Assembly (NCBI RefSeq): GCF_025766255.1
Contig: NW_026516727.1
Coordinates: 1-64,000, forward strand
DNA: 64,000 nt
Direction: 5' to 3'
From: Zychaea mexicana
Taxonomy: Eukaryota; Mucoromycota; Mucoromycetes; Mucorales; Lichtheimiaceae
Part shown: piece after piece, positions 38,047 through 49,684 of the stretch
Layout of the letters: each line of letters starts with the position of its first letter
How positions within the stretch are numbered: position 1 is the stretch's first letter
Made by a program: the position numbers and the translations under genes
Notes under the pieces: generated by a model
What the model was told of the DNA's origin: nothing
The model's database searches: none
Seen by the model: the letters and a program-made list of their open reading frames with translations, nothing else

Positions 38047-41000
38047 CTAATTCCTATCATTTTCTAATGCTAAAATATTGTTTTCCGGTTCCTCCGGTTC
38101 TTCTTGATCTTCTTGAAGTTGCGCTTGCTGAGGGAGCTGTCCACCTGGTGGTAGGAATGCCTCTGGTCGAAAGTCTGGATGTCCATCATTATTCATATAG
38201 GCTATGCCTATGCTTCTTATGTTCAATGCCGCATTTTTATCCCGGTCTACAATCTAGATGAGAAAACAAAACTCTTTTAGCATATGATAGGCAGAATCCT
38301 TCGTGGGTTTAAAGGGTGAAAACATACCACAGCCTTTGGATAAAGCTCTGGATGGTTATTACAAGCTTTAATCTTCCACATCACCCAATCTATTATGGTA
38401 TTCCATGCCAATTTAGTACAGCAGAACACAACTACTGATTATATACCTTATTAGTAGAAATTTGCCTTTACCTGGCGGTGGTGGGCGTGCCTGTATACAG
38501 TCACTTGCCGGATTCAGCAAATTGCCATCCTGGTCTCGACAGTACTTTATTTCCCTTCCCCTCTTTGGAATGAAGCCGCCTTGAGGTCCTTCAACCCAGT
38601 ACGTTGCACGTTCTCTTGTTTTTCTGCATGGATACATAGGTAAAAATGATCCCGTCAGTCGTTATAAGTGGGCCTCCTTAAAGCGGGAATTATGTATAGC
38701 AATCAGATATTATATTATTACGTACCTGTGTCCGCAAACCTCCCCGTCATATGGAATACTTGTTAGCCGTTGCTGACACCCTGCGTGAACTTGAGAAGTG
38801 TTGTACTCGTCCGTCAGTATCAGCAGCATGTGTGAAGCCAATTTTTTAATAAGTCCCTAAAATATACATTACTCATAAGTGTATGGCAACCTCTTTGCGC
38901 ATTCTCTCTTGTAAATATACTAACCAAATGGGGGATCGGGGCCCATCCCGGGAAATGCGGCATTCTGCTGGAGCCATAGAACACAATCGTTGGTTGTTGA
39001 TTTGGGTGCCAACGCTCGCGTTCTCGCCTCAAGCGGGCAGCTCTTTTGCGAGATCGGTGCGACGATTTGTGTATCCATTTGATAGGCTCTCCCTATGTTT
39101 CAGTTTTTCAAAAATGATCATCAGCAAAAAAAAAAAGAAAAAAGAGTATTATCAGATATCACGCGAGAAAAATGGAAAAAGGGAATCGCTTACAGCTGGG
39201 TGAGGAGGAGTGACACCTAGCAGCTCATCTTTGACAAGATCTTGTTTTCTCTGCCGGCTTGAGAATAACAAGCTCCTGATTTCTCTGTTTGCTTGTATTC
39301 TTCTGGTGGTGCATGCCTTGAAAGCAATATAACGCCTTTGCTCGACATAGCTGTTTGAACCCAGACGAGAAACGACGCATTCTATATTCTTGCCGTTATT
39401 ATATGCCCTTGTCACCAACTCGCCTAGCATTGATAAGCCCTTCTTCTCCTTCCTTCTCCTTCCTGCTACTTACCGAAGTCGAATTCGATTCAGATTAGCG
39501 ATATAGAAAAGAAAATCTTCTGAACGTGAGACATAGGGCGAGTTCTCTGCGATGGAGTCATAATCCTCTTGGATTTCGGCTTTCTGCCGATTTTTGTTTT
39601 CTAATTTATATTCCCAAAAGACACCCGTCTCCGCACTTTGCATTGATTTTTTTTAGTCAAGAGCTCAATGTAGTGTGAGGCTTATCTATTATATACTCTT
39701 TTTCAAGATAACTTACTGGTACTTTCGCGTGGTAACTTCAATTGGGTTGTGTACAGGTTCTTCAGCAGTCGATACTCCTGTGATCATCGACGATACACCT
39801 ATATCATCAATTACAAACGTAAAAATCAGTGGGAAAGAAATGATGCAACAAGCCCGCAAACTATTGTACTCTCCGTAGTACGCCATACCAGGATCGACTC
39901 CAACAATTCGACTTTCTTCGGCACGCTGCTGAGTTAGGCCATCCGGATTCAACTCGAGTCTGTATACACCATGGCTCCAATATGTTAAGTCTTGACCTTC
40001 GGGAAGGCGTCTAATTTCATCGTGTGTACTAGGAAATAATTCTTCATGGCGTGTACATAGTATTGTTTTGTCGTCAGCGTGACATTCAGCTTTAGCTTAC
40101 AAACTCCAAATTATTAAAGCAGGATTTATGCTTGCCTGGACTATTCCCGATAAACTTTTCGAACTGGACGTGTACCATACATCCATCCGTAGTCGCTGTA
40201 TGCTTGAAGCTTAGCGCGTTGTGTGCAAAGGGGTTTTGATCTATAAAAAATCGTATAAAAAGGATCAGGATGCGCATATACATAGAATGTATAATATTAT
40301 TCGCTAGCCACCACTAAAAGCACTCACAATCTTGACCGTATCGGCGGCGGTTTGGTTTTATGTGATCAATATCGAAAACCTTTTCCCATAGCTCCTGGCA
40401 CCAGAGCGGATTGCTTTCGAGTTGTCTGCATCTTGAAATCGACAACGGTGACCCGCCCTATACACACACAGAAATATAAGAGTAAGATTACAAACACTAA
40501 TGTATGGGAGAAGCAAAGATACAAAAGCTGACCAATACCTCTGCGAGCAATATGAGCGGTGCCGGATTATTTCGCTTCTCCATTCGTGCTCTTCTCACCA
40601 ACAAATACAAAGTATGAGTATCCAACCGAAAGAACCCCGTTTGATGGGAACCTAATGGCAATAGTGGCCAAGGGCGTGCTCGTGGATAAGTTCGTTCGGA
40701 ATATTGAAGCAGGTCGTACGACAAATGCAGAAGGGAGATGCATAAATCTTCTCCCATGTTGCGAGACCGCAAACGAGTTATGTCTGTGTCATGGAGCAGC
40801 TCTTGAAAGCGACCATGAATGAAGTTATCAACCAGTTCACAAGAAAGAATCAACATATATATCGCAAACTGTTATCCTGTTTAATATAAGCTTACCGATA
40901 CAGTCTTCCCAATGATTGATCATGAACTACATTGTTGGGATAGTCGGCTTCATGGTTCAAAATGTTACTTGTTAATACTCGTGCTGTTCCGACATGATAT

Positions 41001-42063
41001 TAGGACAACGAGTTTCGTAATGTATCATATTGACTAGTAAGCACAATAATATGCATATGTGGGATTCTTTCTACCTGCTCTTTCCAGTTGATTTCGGTTG
41101 TGTAGGAGTTGTTGTAAAGCACCCTTCCAAACTCGGTTCATGTAATTCTTGATATTTAGGACATGCTCTCTCATATCTGACATAAAATAAAAACGATGAG
41201 CTATCATATCTATTTTCCTTAGTTTCATAGTGCTTTTATATTCTGTACTTGAGCCATACTTTGCAGCGCCATGACAGCAAAATTGTTTGCTAGCGAATCT
41301 CTCAATGACCCAGGAGCAATATCCTCTGGCTCGAAGTATTCTAATATATCATACAGTACACATGCATCAAATAAAACAACGTTTAAACCATTGTCACTGA
41401 TATACTGCTCTGTTAGTTTTTAAATTGAAATGTTGCAATCACTTACGTTCATTATTGTGTGGGTTAGTTCTTTCTGCGACAAAGATTGCTGCCGTGCGCA
41501 TTAGGTCTTCTTTCCATGGTAGCTATTGGATTATCGGATATTAGCACGAATTTTGGAATAAATATGTAGATATATATTGAACATACAGGAGGAACTCACG
41601 TTCAAAAAGAATCCTGGTAATTCGTCGTGTAATCCGTACGAAAGCACTTTGAACGCAATGACCCAAAAGCCTTGCAAAAACAACGGAGGTGCATTATGAT
41701 AATAACCCTCAAAGTGACGCCTGAGGTGCAAAGAAACAAGATTGTAAACATCTTGTTTTCGGAAAGAAACCAGTTCTGATGTTTGTCTTAGGATCGTCTA
41801 CAAAAAAGATGTACAATCATCAGCCTCAATATTCAGGAAGGATAATAATAAGCTAAGGAAGTTAAAAGTGAACGTACTCGGAAAAAGTGGTATTCGCCAT
41901 GAAGAAATGCTCTGACCGAGCAAGGTCGAGTTACGACCCGCGTTCTCTCGCCAAAGCCGTTGAACTCTACAAACGGCTCTGGGATAGCTGGAACAGGCTC
42001 TTGGACAACGGGAGGAGGGGGTTCTTTAGGGATCTGTGGAGGCTCTTCAACAACTGATGACAT
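38047..42063 (-). CDS. Fanzor: eukaryotic TnpB-like RNA-guided nuclease
   Basis: Predicted 878 residues from 18 minus-strand exons with unbroken frame: 42063-41878, 41797-41600, 41522-41447, 41340-41260, 41176-41075, 40983-40931, 40868-40539, 40457-40328, 40240-40105, 40028-39862, 39798-39717, 39635-39474, 39407-39194, 39092-38925, 38856-38726, 38623-38472, 38389-38328 and 38253-38047. Fanzor marks: WPLLPLGSHQTGFFRLDTHTL, FKHTATTDGCMVHVQF (residues 397-412), RuvC-I VGVDPGM (Asp476), FYGSSRMPHFPGWAPIPH (677-694; Gly679 where TnpB has the RuvC-II Glu), LTDEYNTSQVHAGC (Glu712, the relocated glutamate) with a Cys736/His738 second half of the zinc finger, and RuvC-III IVDRDKNAALNI (Asp813/Asp815). 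The N-terminus is Pro/Glu-rich. Least certain junctions: exon 6/7 (GTAGTT donor), 9/10 (GTTTGT) and 10/11 (GTTTGC). Known Fanzors cut DNA guided by an RNA encoded at their 3' end; activity here is inferred. No terminal inverted repeats were seen. Confidence 0.9.
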
Positions 42064-42120
42064 GCGTATTTTAAGAATGGGAGAGATTTGGAAAGAGCCG
42101 AAAAAGAAAGAAACTGATGG

Positions 42121-42127
42121 TTTTATA
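42121..42127 (-). promoter_or_regulatory. TATA box of the Fanzor gene
   Basis: TATAAAA on the minus strand, 58 bases upstream of the chosen ATG at 42063. An in-frame ATG at 42147 lies upstream of this box, so the shorter start is preferred. Confidence 0.55.
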
Positions 42128-42630
42128 CGGTGAGGTGATGGTTTCATGCAAAGTTGTCATTCTCATGGGACCATTGTATATGTATATCATATGACGTGTT
42201 GATTTAGCTCAGAGGCATGCTTTGAATATTCATGTTATCGGCTTACCATACAGAGCAGGAAGTGCAGCGCGCATGAATGATTTGGTACATAAAGTGTCCT
42301 CATTGTCATCCACGAGGGTTCGGCTGTTAAGACAGAAAATTATCAAACAATAAAGAAATGTATCCGCACTGGAATGAGCTTCGACGAATGCGTTTTATTA
42401 TCCGTGATGGCAAATAGAATAAGAACAAGTTGTTGTTCTTTCAGTGATAAATAGGTCCACTTCAATCCGAGTTTATATCAAGTCATGCCGAGTGTTGCTC
42501 CTTCCTCTTTCCCAATCGCCCACCGCACGCCAGCTTCGTTTTGCTCAAAAAGAATGCATGGTAAGTTACAATAGAAGCAAATGAGGACTTCCCAAGTAGT
42601 AGACAGTAACCCTCTGTATTTTTTTCCCAG
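42128..42630. other. Divergent spacer between Fanzor and SANT-like gene
   Basis: AT-rich bidirectional promoter region. A likely leader exon for the + strand gene ends with a GTAAGT donor at 42561 and rejoins at 42631. No separate gene seen. Confidence 0.45.
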
Positions 42631-43468
42631 ATGACCAAGTCAACTACCAAAGATCCTTTCGCTGATCAAGAAGTGACTGCATGGAAGTCGCAAAAGGCTC
42701 GCGCCTGGGAGCAACGGCATATGGTACGAGTAAGAAAAAGGAAATCACAGAAACTTGTGCTCACTCATACATCTCTTTTAGAATGCGGAACAGTATTATC
42801 TTCACCATGTGGATCCAGGCACGATGATTAACATTGGACAATTTAATGTTGCAGAAAAGGAACAATTTCAAGAAAGGCTTCACGAATGGGAGGAGAGAAA
42901 TCTCGTCCAGAGTTCTACGTGGGGGGCATTTTCTCTTTCAATACCAGGCAGGACTGGAGTACAGTGCCGCGAACGCTACAAAAACATGGTCAAGGAAGGG
43001 TATACAAGCAGTTCAAACAAATCTTCATCCATAACTACTGCGGCACTGCCTGACACTGAATTATCCGAGTCGTGGGAAACCCAGGAAACACGACAACTCG
43101 AGAACCACATCGACTGCATTCATCAGCAATCGCATGGAAAGAGGTACTCCTTTTCTACTGTTGTTTACCGGGGGTTTCGATGAACTAAGAGTATGATAAT
43201 CTAAAACGTTCTGTCCTGGAAAACGCGAAGCCAAGTGACATCAACATCAGCGGCCAGACAAGCAGTCGAACTACAAACAAATGGCTTGCCAGTTGATTCC
43301 AAAATACCACCAGCTCCAGCCCATCGACCCATACGTCCAAAGAAAGACGTGCCCATTTTGTTAAAAAGTCTTCTGAAAAAAGCTAAAGTCGCTTCTCTTG
43401 TTTTTGAAACAGCTACCAACAAAAAGAGGAACACCCAACAAGCAAGACCAACAAGTGAAAAGAGTTAG
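42631..43468 (+). CDS. SANT/Myb-like domain protein
   Basis: Predicted 230 residues from exons 42631-42723, 42782-43143 and 43231-43468. The middle exon holds a segment common in fungal Myb-like proteins: EQYYLHHVDPGTMINIGQF followed by EKEQFQERLHEWEE and a SANT-like helix block STWGAFSLSIPGRTGVQCRE with RYKNMVKEG. The remainder is Ser/Thr-rich, ending in a Lys-rich tail (LLKSLLKKAKVASLV). Probably nuclear and DNA- or chromatin-binding, but no target can be named. The ATG at 42631 directly follows a CAG acceptor, so a 5' untranslated exon ending at 42560 (which itself ends in ATG) is likely. The last acceptor (GCGAAG at 43230) is weak; if it is not used the protein ends at 43183. Confidence 0.65.
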
Positions 43469-44094
43469 ATTAGTCCTGTCACAAAAATCTATGAATTTGG
43501 ATGAATAAAAGTCTTCTGTTATTATAGTACTGGGAGTGGGATAAAGACAAATAAGCACTTTTCAAAACTTAATGCCTGTATGTGCTTCATTGTCATTCAT
43601 TTACTGAACGAGTATCTTCGATATGTCATTGTCCCCATTAAAAAAGTATATGACATATTTGTCAAAGCTCAGCTTTATTGGATATTAAGGTCTAATTTCA
43701 TTGGCTCGCCCAGCCTCATACGTACTATTCCTGCCTTACTTTGCATGAATTTCCCAATCACACTGCGTACTGTCCAGGGAACCAACCACCTGCTGTAATG
43801 ATTATATGAGTGATGGTAAACAATACAACAAGGGTAATAGCTGCAAAGGTGCGGGAGATGATACTTATCGTCCGATGATCACTTTGCCAGGAGGAGGCGT
43901 TTATGCAACACGAAGATCACCTTTTTCCTCCTTTAGATTATCAAACGTATAAAGTTGTCAATAGCCCCTGAGGCTCATCGATGTGTACATATGTTCACAC
44001 GGTTTTTATCATATACACTATCAAAGCTGTACCAACCCATATCCTGGCATGGCCATTTTTTTACAAAATGGCAAGTAAAGGCTAATAAAGTCTT
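43469..44094. other. Spacer
   Basis: No gene seen; AT-rich sequence with short open runs only. Confidence 0.45.
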
Positions 44095-45560
44095 TTGTCC
44101 TTATCCAAAGGATATTTAAAAAAAAGTGGGAGCTTGATGATGTCAAAAATCATAGGTACTGTCAACAGCAGCAAAGGTAGCCTTGCCGAAGTTGTTACTC
44201 AAAAAGTGACGCGAGGTACTGTATATTTTGATATGTACGAGTTGCAAGACAGTAAGAAAGCACTTGTCGATCTTGAACAACAAAGGTTACCGTGTGTACA
44301 TACAGCTCGGCCTGAATCAGTGGTATCGATATGTTATGTGCTCAAACAGTTGCATCTCTGTGTGTCTACATATTGAGAAGTGCAACACAATGGATAAACA
44401 TAAAAAAGCACGCCAGATTGGTGACCCAGAAAAGGTATTAACAAAAAAAACTGAAAGAATCCATTGCTAGACTGAAGTATACTGAATCAACTCAAGACCT
44501 GTACCAGAAATGTTGAACCTGCTACAAGATCATTAGAGAAAGTAGCGCGGAAACGACGCATGAAAAGCGAGCTTCCAGATCCGCACAAGGTCGAGCATGC
44601 ATTTTGGAGTGCTACTGAAGCCACCATCGTGACAATCATCTCTCAGTACTGCAGAAAGCTTAAATACCTCAATTTCAATTTCAAAGGGTAACGTGGTAAC
44701 AGCAACAGCAGTGGTACAGTATCACCGGGATGGATAATATGATGACCATGAACATTAACGCTAATAAGGAGCACGTGTCATCATCATCACCGTCAGATTT
44801 CATAACAGCTCCCGCGACAACACTCGAAACCAACATAGAAGCACCTACCGACTTTATGGATCTCTTTGCAGAGCATTGCACAACCATTCAAAATTTACGA
44901 GCATCGATAGGCAATGTGCCTCTTAATAATTGGCGGACGCTGATCGCGATTTGCGACTTATAAAGCTTAAACACATTGGAATTGAATTATACACGCGGTT
45001 TTAACAAAGACATGAACACAATTATAGCCGATATGATTCGCCAATCAACCTAACCTGCGTCAGCTATCGTTTGAAACAGTCATATTCAAGGTCAAGAATC
45101 ATTGAAGCGATAGCAAACTTACAGTGTGTAAAGGGCTCGAGAACCATCGATTGTAACGCCTCAAACAACGGTCAAAACCTATGACCTCTGTTTCCACAAT
45201 TGGCTGTCAAGGCTGAAGGATAATTCACTTTACAAAAACTGGTCTTGTCAGAGACACTTTTCATGATTGACGAGATCATTATATGGAATGCTAACGAGGC
45301 GAGCCCGCGGTGACAGAAGAAAGCATGAATCTGTTCTCTGAAAACTTGGTTACTATCTCTCAATGCTATCATGCTGCTGCTACTCCTCGTATTCAGCAAA
45401 TCACCCCAAACGGTCTGGAGTGTATTACCGATGTTACGCTTCGTCAGTTACTGTATCCAGAATCAAAGGATTGAAACAGTTATCGTTATTCGACTTACAC
45501 AATATCACCCAAGAAGGATTTATGCGCGTTCGATCCGTCATCAGTCAAGCTTAAGGTCTT
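44095..45560 (+). pseudogene. Decayed F-box/LRR-like gene
   Basis: Coding-like fragments in changing frames with stops between them resemble an F-box/TPR/LRR protein: GTVYFDMYELQDSKKALVDL near 44210, HAFWSATEATIVTIISQYC and RKLKYLNFNF near 44600-44690, DFMDLFAEHCTTIQNLRA near 44850, and NGLECITDVTLRQLLYPES then KQLSLFDLHNITQEGFM near 45410-45530. Introns do not reconcile the frames, so this looks like a broken copy. No F-box itself can be shown. The family name is inference from LRR-type spacing and the CxxLxxLxFN pattern. Confidence 0.4.
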
Positions 45561-47787
45561 AAATTGCTGCAAAAATATTTCATGACTTGTGCCTTTGACC
45601 TCTTCATTACTTTGCATTTCTAGCTATCATAGTAAGTATTAAATAAATAAATAGTATCTTTGAGTTCCTTACCTTTCTCGAATTGTGGAAAACTCTCGGC
45701 GTGTCCACGATGGCCAGGTCATTATCTTACTGCACACAGTATCAAACTAGAATTATAATTAATACACATGGCAACGAAATGCTCTTGATAAAAATAAGCT
45801 TCTCATTCTACTGCCACTTGATGTATAAGATATATCTTTGATTCAATTAGCGCTGTTTCTTATTAATACGCGTCTTGTATTTATGATGCGGGTGGAAGAT
45901 GATCATCGCCCCTATCAATTGATATGTGCATACAGCGGAAGGAAAAAAGAAGCACATCATTTGACAATCATTTTAGTGATTCCTATATAACTATTATTAG
46001 CTACATGCTGCATTCGGATCGATATCCGCTGCAACATGTTTTGAAACGGGCTGACGACAAGCACACGCGAAAGGGCCACCCAAGCGCAACTTGCATAAAA
46101 AAAATTAGACCCTTCCGAACGGGATGGCGTGTTTATCACGAGGTAATTATGACACACAAGAGCAAGAGAAGCTGACAGAATATCTAGATTACGGAACTGC
46201 TATTGAGATCATCCGTGAAGGAAGGATGAAGAACGATCCATTTTTACATATCAGAAATACTAGCGGTGGTACTAGTAGCAGCAAACCAAGATTCCGTAAC
46301 AAGTAAAGGAAGAGCAGTTGGCGCCTTTATGGTTGATCTATTTTTTTTCTGCGTATGCAGGGCAAATCTTACAGCTTTTGTATTACGGTGCTAGCACTAA
46401 TAGTGTGTTATGCTGCCAGCAGCCATATGCTGTGTGAAGAAGATCGTAGTATGCCTGGGCAGCCAGACGGTGATTGTTGAAACTCAGAAGCACGAGCGTA
46501 ACAAAAAAAAAACACGGAAAGCGAGATTTTTTTTTTCTCTTGTGAAAATACTTTAATATTGATCTTAGGTTGAGTTCATTATTATCACGTTGCATCTGAA
46601 CTGCTTCTTGTCAATTTCGTAACATCCGAGCTGTTGGAGAGTTTGAAATTGGCGGGATGTTGTTTCTTTACTTGCAGTCAGTTGGTAATGGACGATGAGA
46701 ATAATGTACACCCATTGACACATAATATATGGAAGGTTTTATCCGGTGTACAATTGGCATTTTGGGAAAATGATGATACTTTCAGGTACTTCTGATTATA
46801 GCTTTCAAAAGGCTATATGACGAATAATTGTTATAACACACCTTGAGGATTTTTTGTTTCTGATTCCATACAACGAAATGCCAAAAGTACACGTCGTTAG
46901 TATTGCGAGCTTTGCCAAGAAAAGAAAATAAAAAAGGTTTATGAAACGCTATGTAAGGGAAACCAGAGTTCTGGGCATATGTGGGTTAATAGCTACGTGC
47001 GGCAGCAAGCAGCAGCAGCAGCGGATGCGGCGGAAGAGATAGAGAAAGAGGATGGAATGAAGCCAAAGAGAGAGACGGAGGGGGGTTGGGAGGAAAGAGA
47101 GAGAGAGAATAAGAACAATGGGATGATAAATGATGCAGCACCGTTTGCATGGTAGCCAAGTGTGACAGATGAGCTGTTGATGTTACCAAAGCGGTTGTGT
47201 TCATAATTATCTAGCATTTGAATTTGTGTTTCTTCTGCTACTGCTGCTGTTGTTGTTGTATAAACTTTCTTTTTTCTTGGCTGCTAGCTGTACGTAATGT
47301 AGTATCAACAGCAGTGGCAGTAGCTATAGTAGTAATAGCAGAAGCTGTATAATATGTGGGAACGACGAATCAAGCTTACAGCACCTCCTATTATGACCGG
47401 ACCTTCTTTTCGAAGTGCTTCACCCATTCAACCCCCCTATCGCCCACACACGCAGGTGTGCAAAAAAGAGTGTTCGCCGCTTGGCCCTCCCCGGGAATCA
47501 ACTTTTCCTTTCACAAAGTGGACATGCACAAAAAGCATGCTGCTCTTTCGAATATCTCGTGCGATGGGCCTTCTTATTATCCCACTGCTGGCTTGCTGCT
47601 GCAACCCTCATCCACCAGAAACCCAATCCTCCCCCTTTCCTTCCTTTCTCCCCTTCCCGCTTCACCATTCTTCTTTAAATAAGCCTTTGATTCTGCCCGA
47701 TTCTTCTTTCGTCCCCTTCTCCCTCTCTCTCTCTCTACTTACTCATCGCTTATTTTTACCCATTCCTTCTATATACTACTTTATATT
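45561..47787. other. Spacer and kinase promoter region
   Basis: A short open run at 46124-46306 (EKLTEYLDYGTAIEIIREGR) is protein-like but isolated. The rest is AT-rich. The last 150 bases are a strong pyrimidine-rich leader before the ATG at 47788. Confidence 0.4.
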
Positions 47788-49684
47788 ATGCAACGCTCGA
47801 AATCAGCATCAAATCGCTTATCACCACCGTCACCGTCTTACTCGCCCGACGTCTCTATACCCCAAACCACACGTCGTAAATCAGCTGGTTGTTTGAAACG
47901 TATCAACTCATATGGACAATTATCATCGTCTGCCGTCGACAGCAGTAGCAATTTGGCTGGCAAGGTAATCAAAATAAGCAACTCTCCTCTCTTCTCCCGA
48001 CGACCGGCAGCTAATGCTGACCCATTCTGATTCTTTTAGAGTGCTTGGCGGTCCCCTGGACACTGTCAAATTCCCGACGTTCTTGGTAACGCATATCTTA
48101 AACCCGAACTGCCAACCACATATGATTTACGGCGTGTAGATCATTCGAAAAGAGTTTCTAGTGTAAGCGTTATTATTCATGATGGTGGTGCTGTCGTTGT
48201 TGTGGGGAACAGTGCGGTGTGGTTACAGTAGTAGAGATGTTTTTTAATTGCTTCTGACATAAATAATGACGCTCACTGACGATGGCAATAATATTAACAG
48301 CGTCCGTGGTATCCACCCAGCCCCTATTACGAGATCCCACAGCCTCCGCCACTCACCCAAAAAACTGACAACGAGTTTGAACGTAAACTGCGCAAAATTT
48401 TGAAAAGCGTGCGTGTACGCACAGCAGACCCTCGACTACGCTACGGCCACTTTCAAGAGATCGGCACTGGTGTCAACGGTGCTGTTGTCCGCGCTCGTTA
48501 TCACCGGAAACCTGGAGTCCAAGTAGCCATCAAGCGCTGTATTCTTTACCCAGACCGCGACTACCGTCAAGCCATTGTCCGTGAACTGTGTATCATGGCC
48601 AGCAAACACCCCAACCTGATTCGACTTCGCGAAGTGTCTATCTGGCGAGATGACTTGTGGATTGCCATGGATTTGATGCGCTCGTCCGTATTCACAGTCT
48701 TGTGTCGTCGAGGCATTCCCGAGCAACACACAGTCTACATTACATGCGAAACGCTTAAAGCACTGATCTACCTGCATGCCATTGGTTATCTGCACCGAGA
48801 TATCAAATGTGAGAACATTTTACTCGGGCGGGACGGTCAAGTAAAACTGGGTAAGCAATCACGATTATTTACCATTACTACATACGCAAAAAGGGAAAGT
48901 GCCCAAACATTCAAATTCCTCTAATAATTTTGCCTTCACCTCCCCTTTCTTGCGCTCCCCTTATAGCTGATTTTGGATTATCTGCATGCACTGATCGCCA
49001 CAACCGCGATCGTCTGGGTACGAACAAGTGGTATGTATTTGTTGCAACATTCCGTTACTATTATTATTGCTGTTGTTCTTGCAGCTACAAAAAATTCATC
49101 GCAGCAAAGATCCCTATTGTTCTTGTTTCTAATAACCGTATGTGCTACCCTGCCAACTTTTCGTTTTAAAACAGGATGGCCCCAGAGCTGATTCGCCAAG
49201 AAGTCTATGATGAAAAGATTGACATGTGGTCGTTGGGTATCACCATCATTGAAATGATGGACCGTGTGCCCCCTCATTACTTGCTTAAAAACGAAGACGA
49301 GTTATTTCAAACCATCACAAGTGAACCTGGTCCAACGTTCAAGTATAGTTATCCCTCGATCTATATGCGCGGACTTGTTGCTTGGCTCCTGGATGAAGAG
49401 CCTCGATCAAGACCCGGTGCAAATGACGTGCTCATGGTAAGTTGTAGTTCCTTGTCAATTTTGACAGTTGACAAACAATAAATTGTCCTGTCTATCCAAG
49501 CATTACTGTCGACAGAAAACAACGAAAAGGAGAAAAAGTATACTCATTAGTCATCTACCAACTCTCTCTTTTTGGGTTCGCCATCTTACAGGAACTGGAC
49601 GTGCACATCAAAAGTAATCTTCTCCCTTGCAGTTCGCCATCAGAACTGGCACGTTTTCTTGGCCAAGTTTTGCCGCCTCAGTGA
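47788..49684 (+). CDS. STE20/PAK-like serine/threonine protein kinase
   Basis: Predicted 422 residues from six exons: 47788-47964, 48040-48162, 48301-48850, 48967-49030, 49175-49436 and 49592-49684. The first 120 residues are Ser/Pro-rich with no CRIB, PH or other recognised module. The kinase domain shows the glycine loop (IGTGVNGAVV), ATP lysine (VQVAIKRC), catalytic loop HRDIKCENILL, ADFG with GLSA after it, GTNKWMAPELI (the common STE20 form is GTPYWMAPE), and DMWSLGITIIEMM. The order and the HPNLIRLREV and LWIAMDLM segments fit the STE20 group. All catalytic residues are kept, so it should be active. The lack of a CRIB domain argues against direct Cdc42/Rac control. Confidence 0.9.

Noticed and set aside
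40029..40930. Frameshift mutations in the Fanzor at the exon 6/7 and 9/10 boundaries
   Set aside because: With the most obvious donors (GTAAGC at 40895 and 40100) the frame breaks, but donors GTAGTT (40930) and GTTTGT (40104) restore it with normal intron lengths, so an intact gene is the simpler reading.
38047..42600. Transposon ends (inverted repeats) around the Fanzor
   Set aside because: By eye no matching inverted termini or target-site duplication could be found on either side; needs a computed search.
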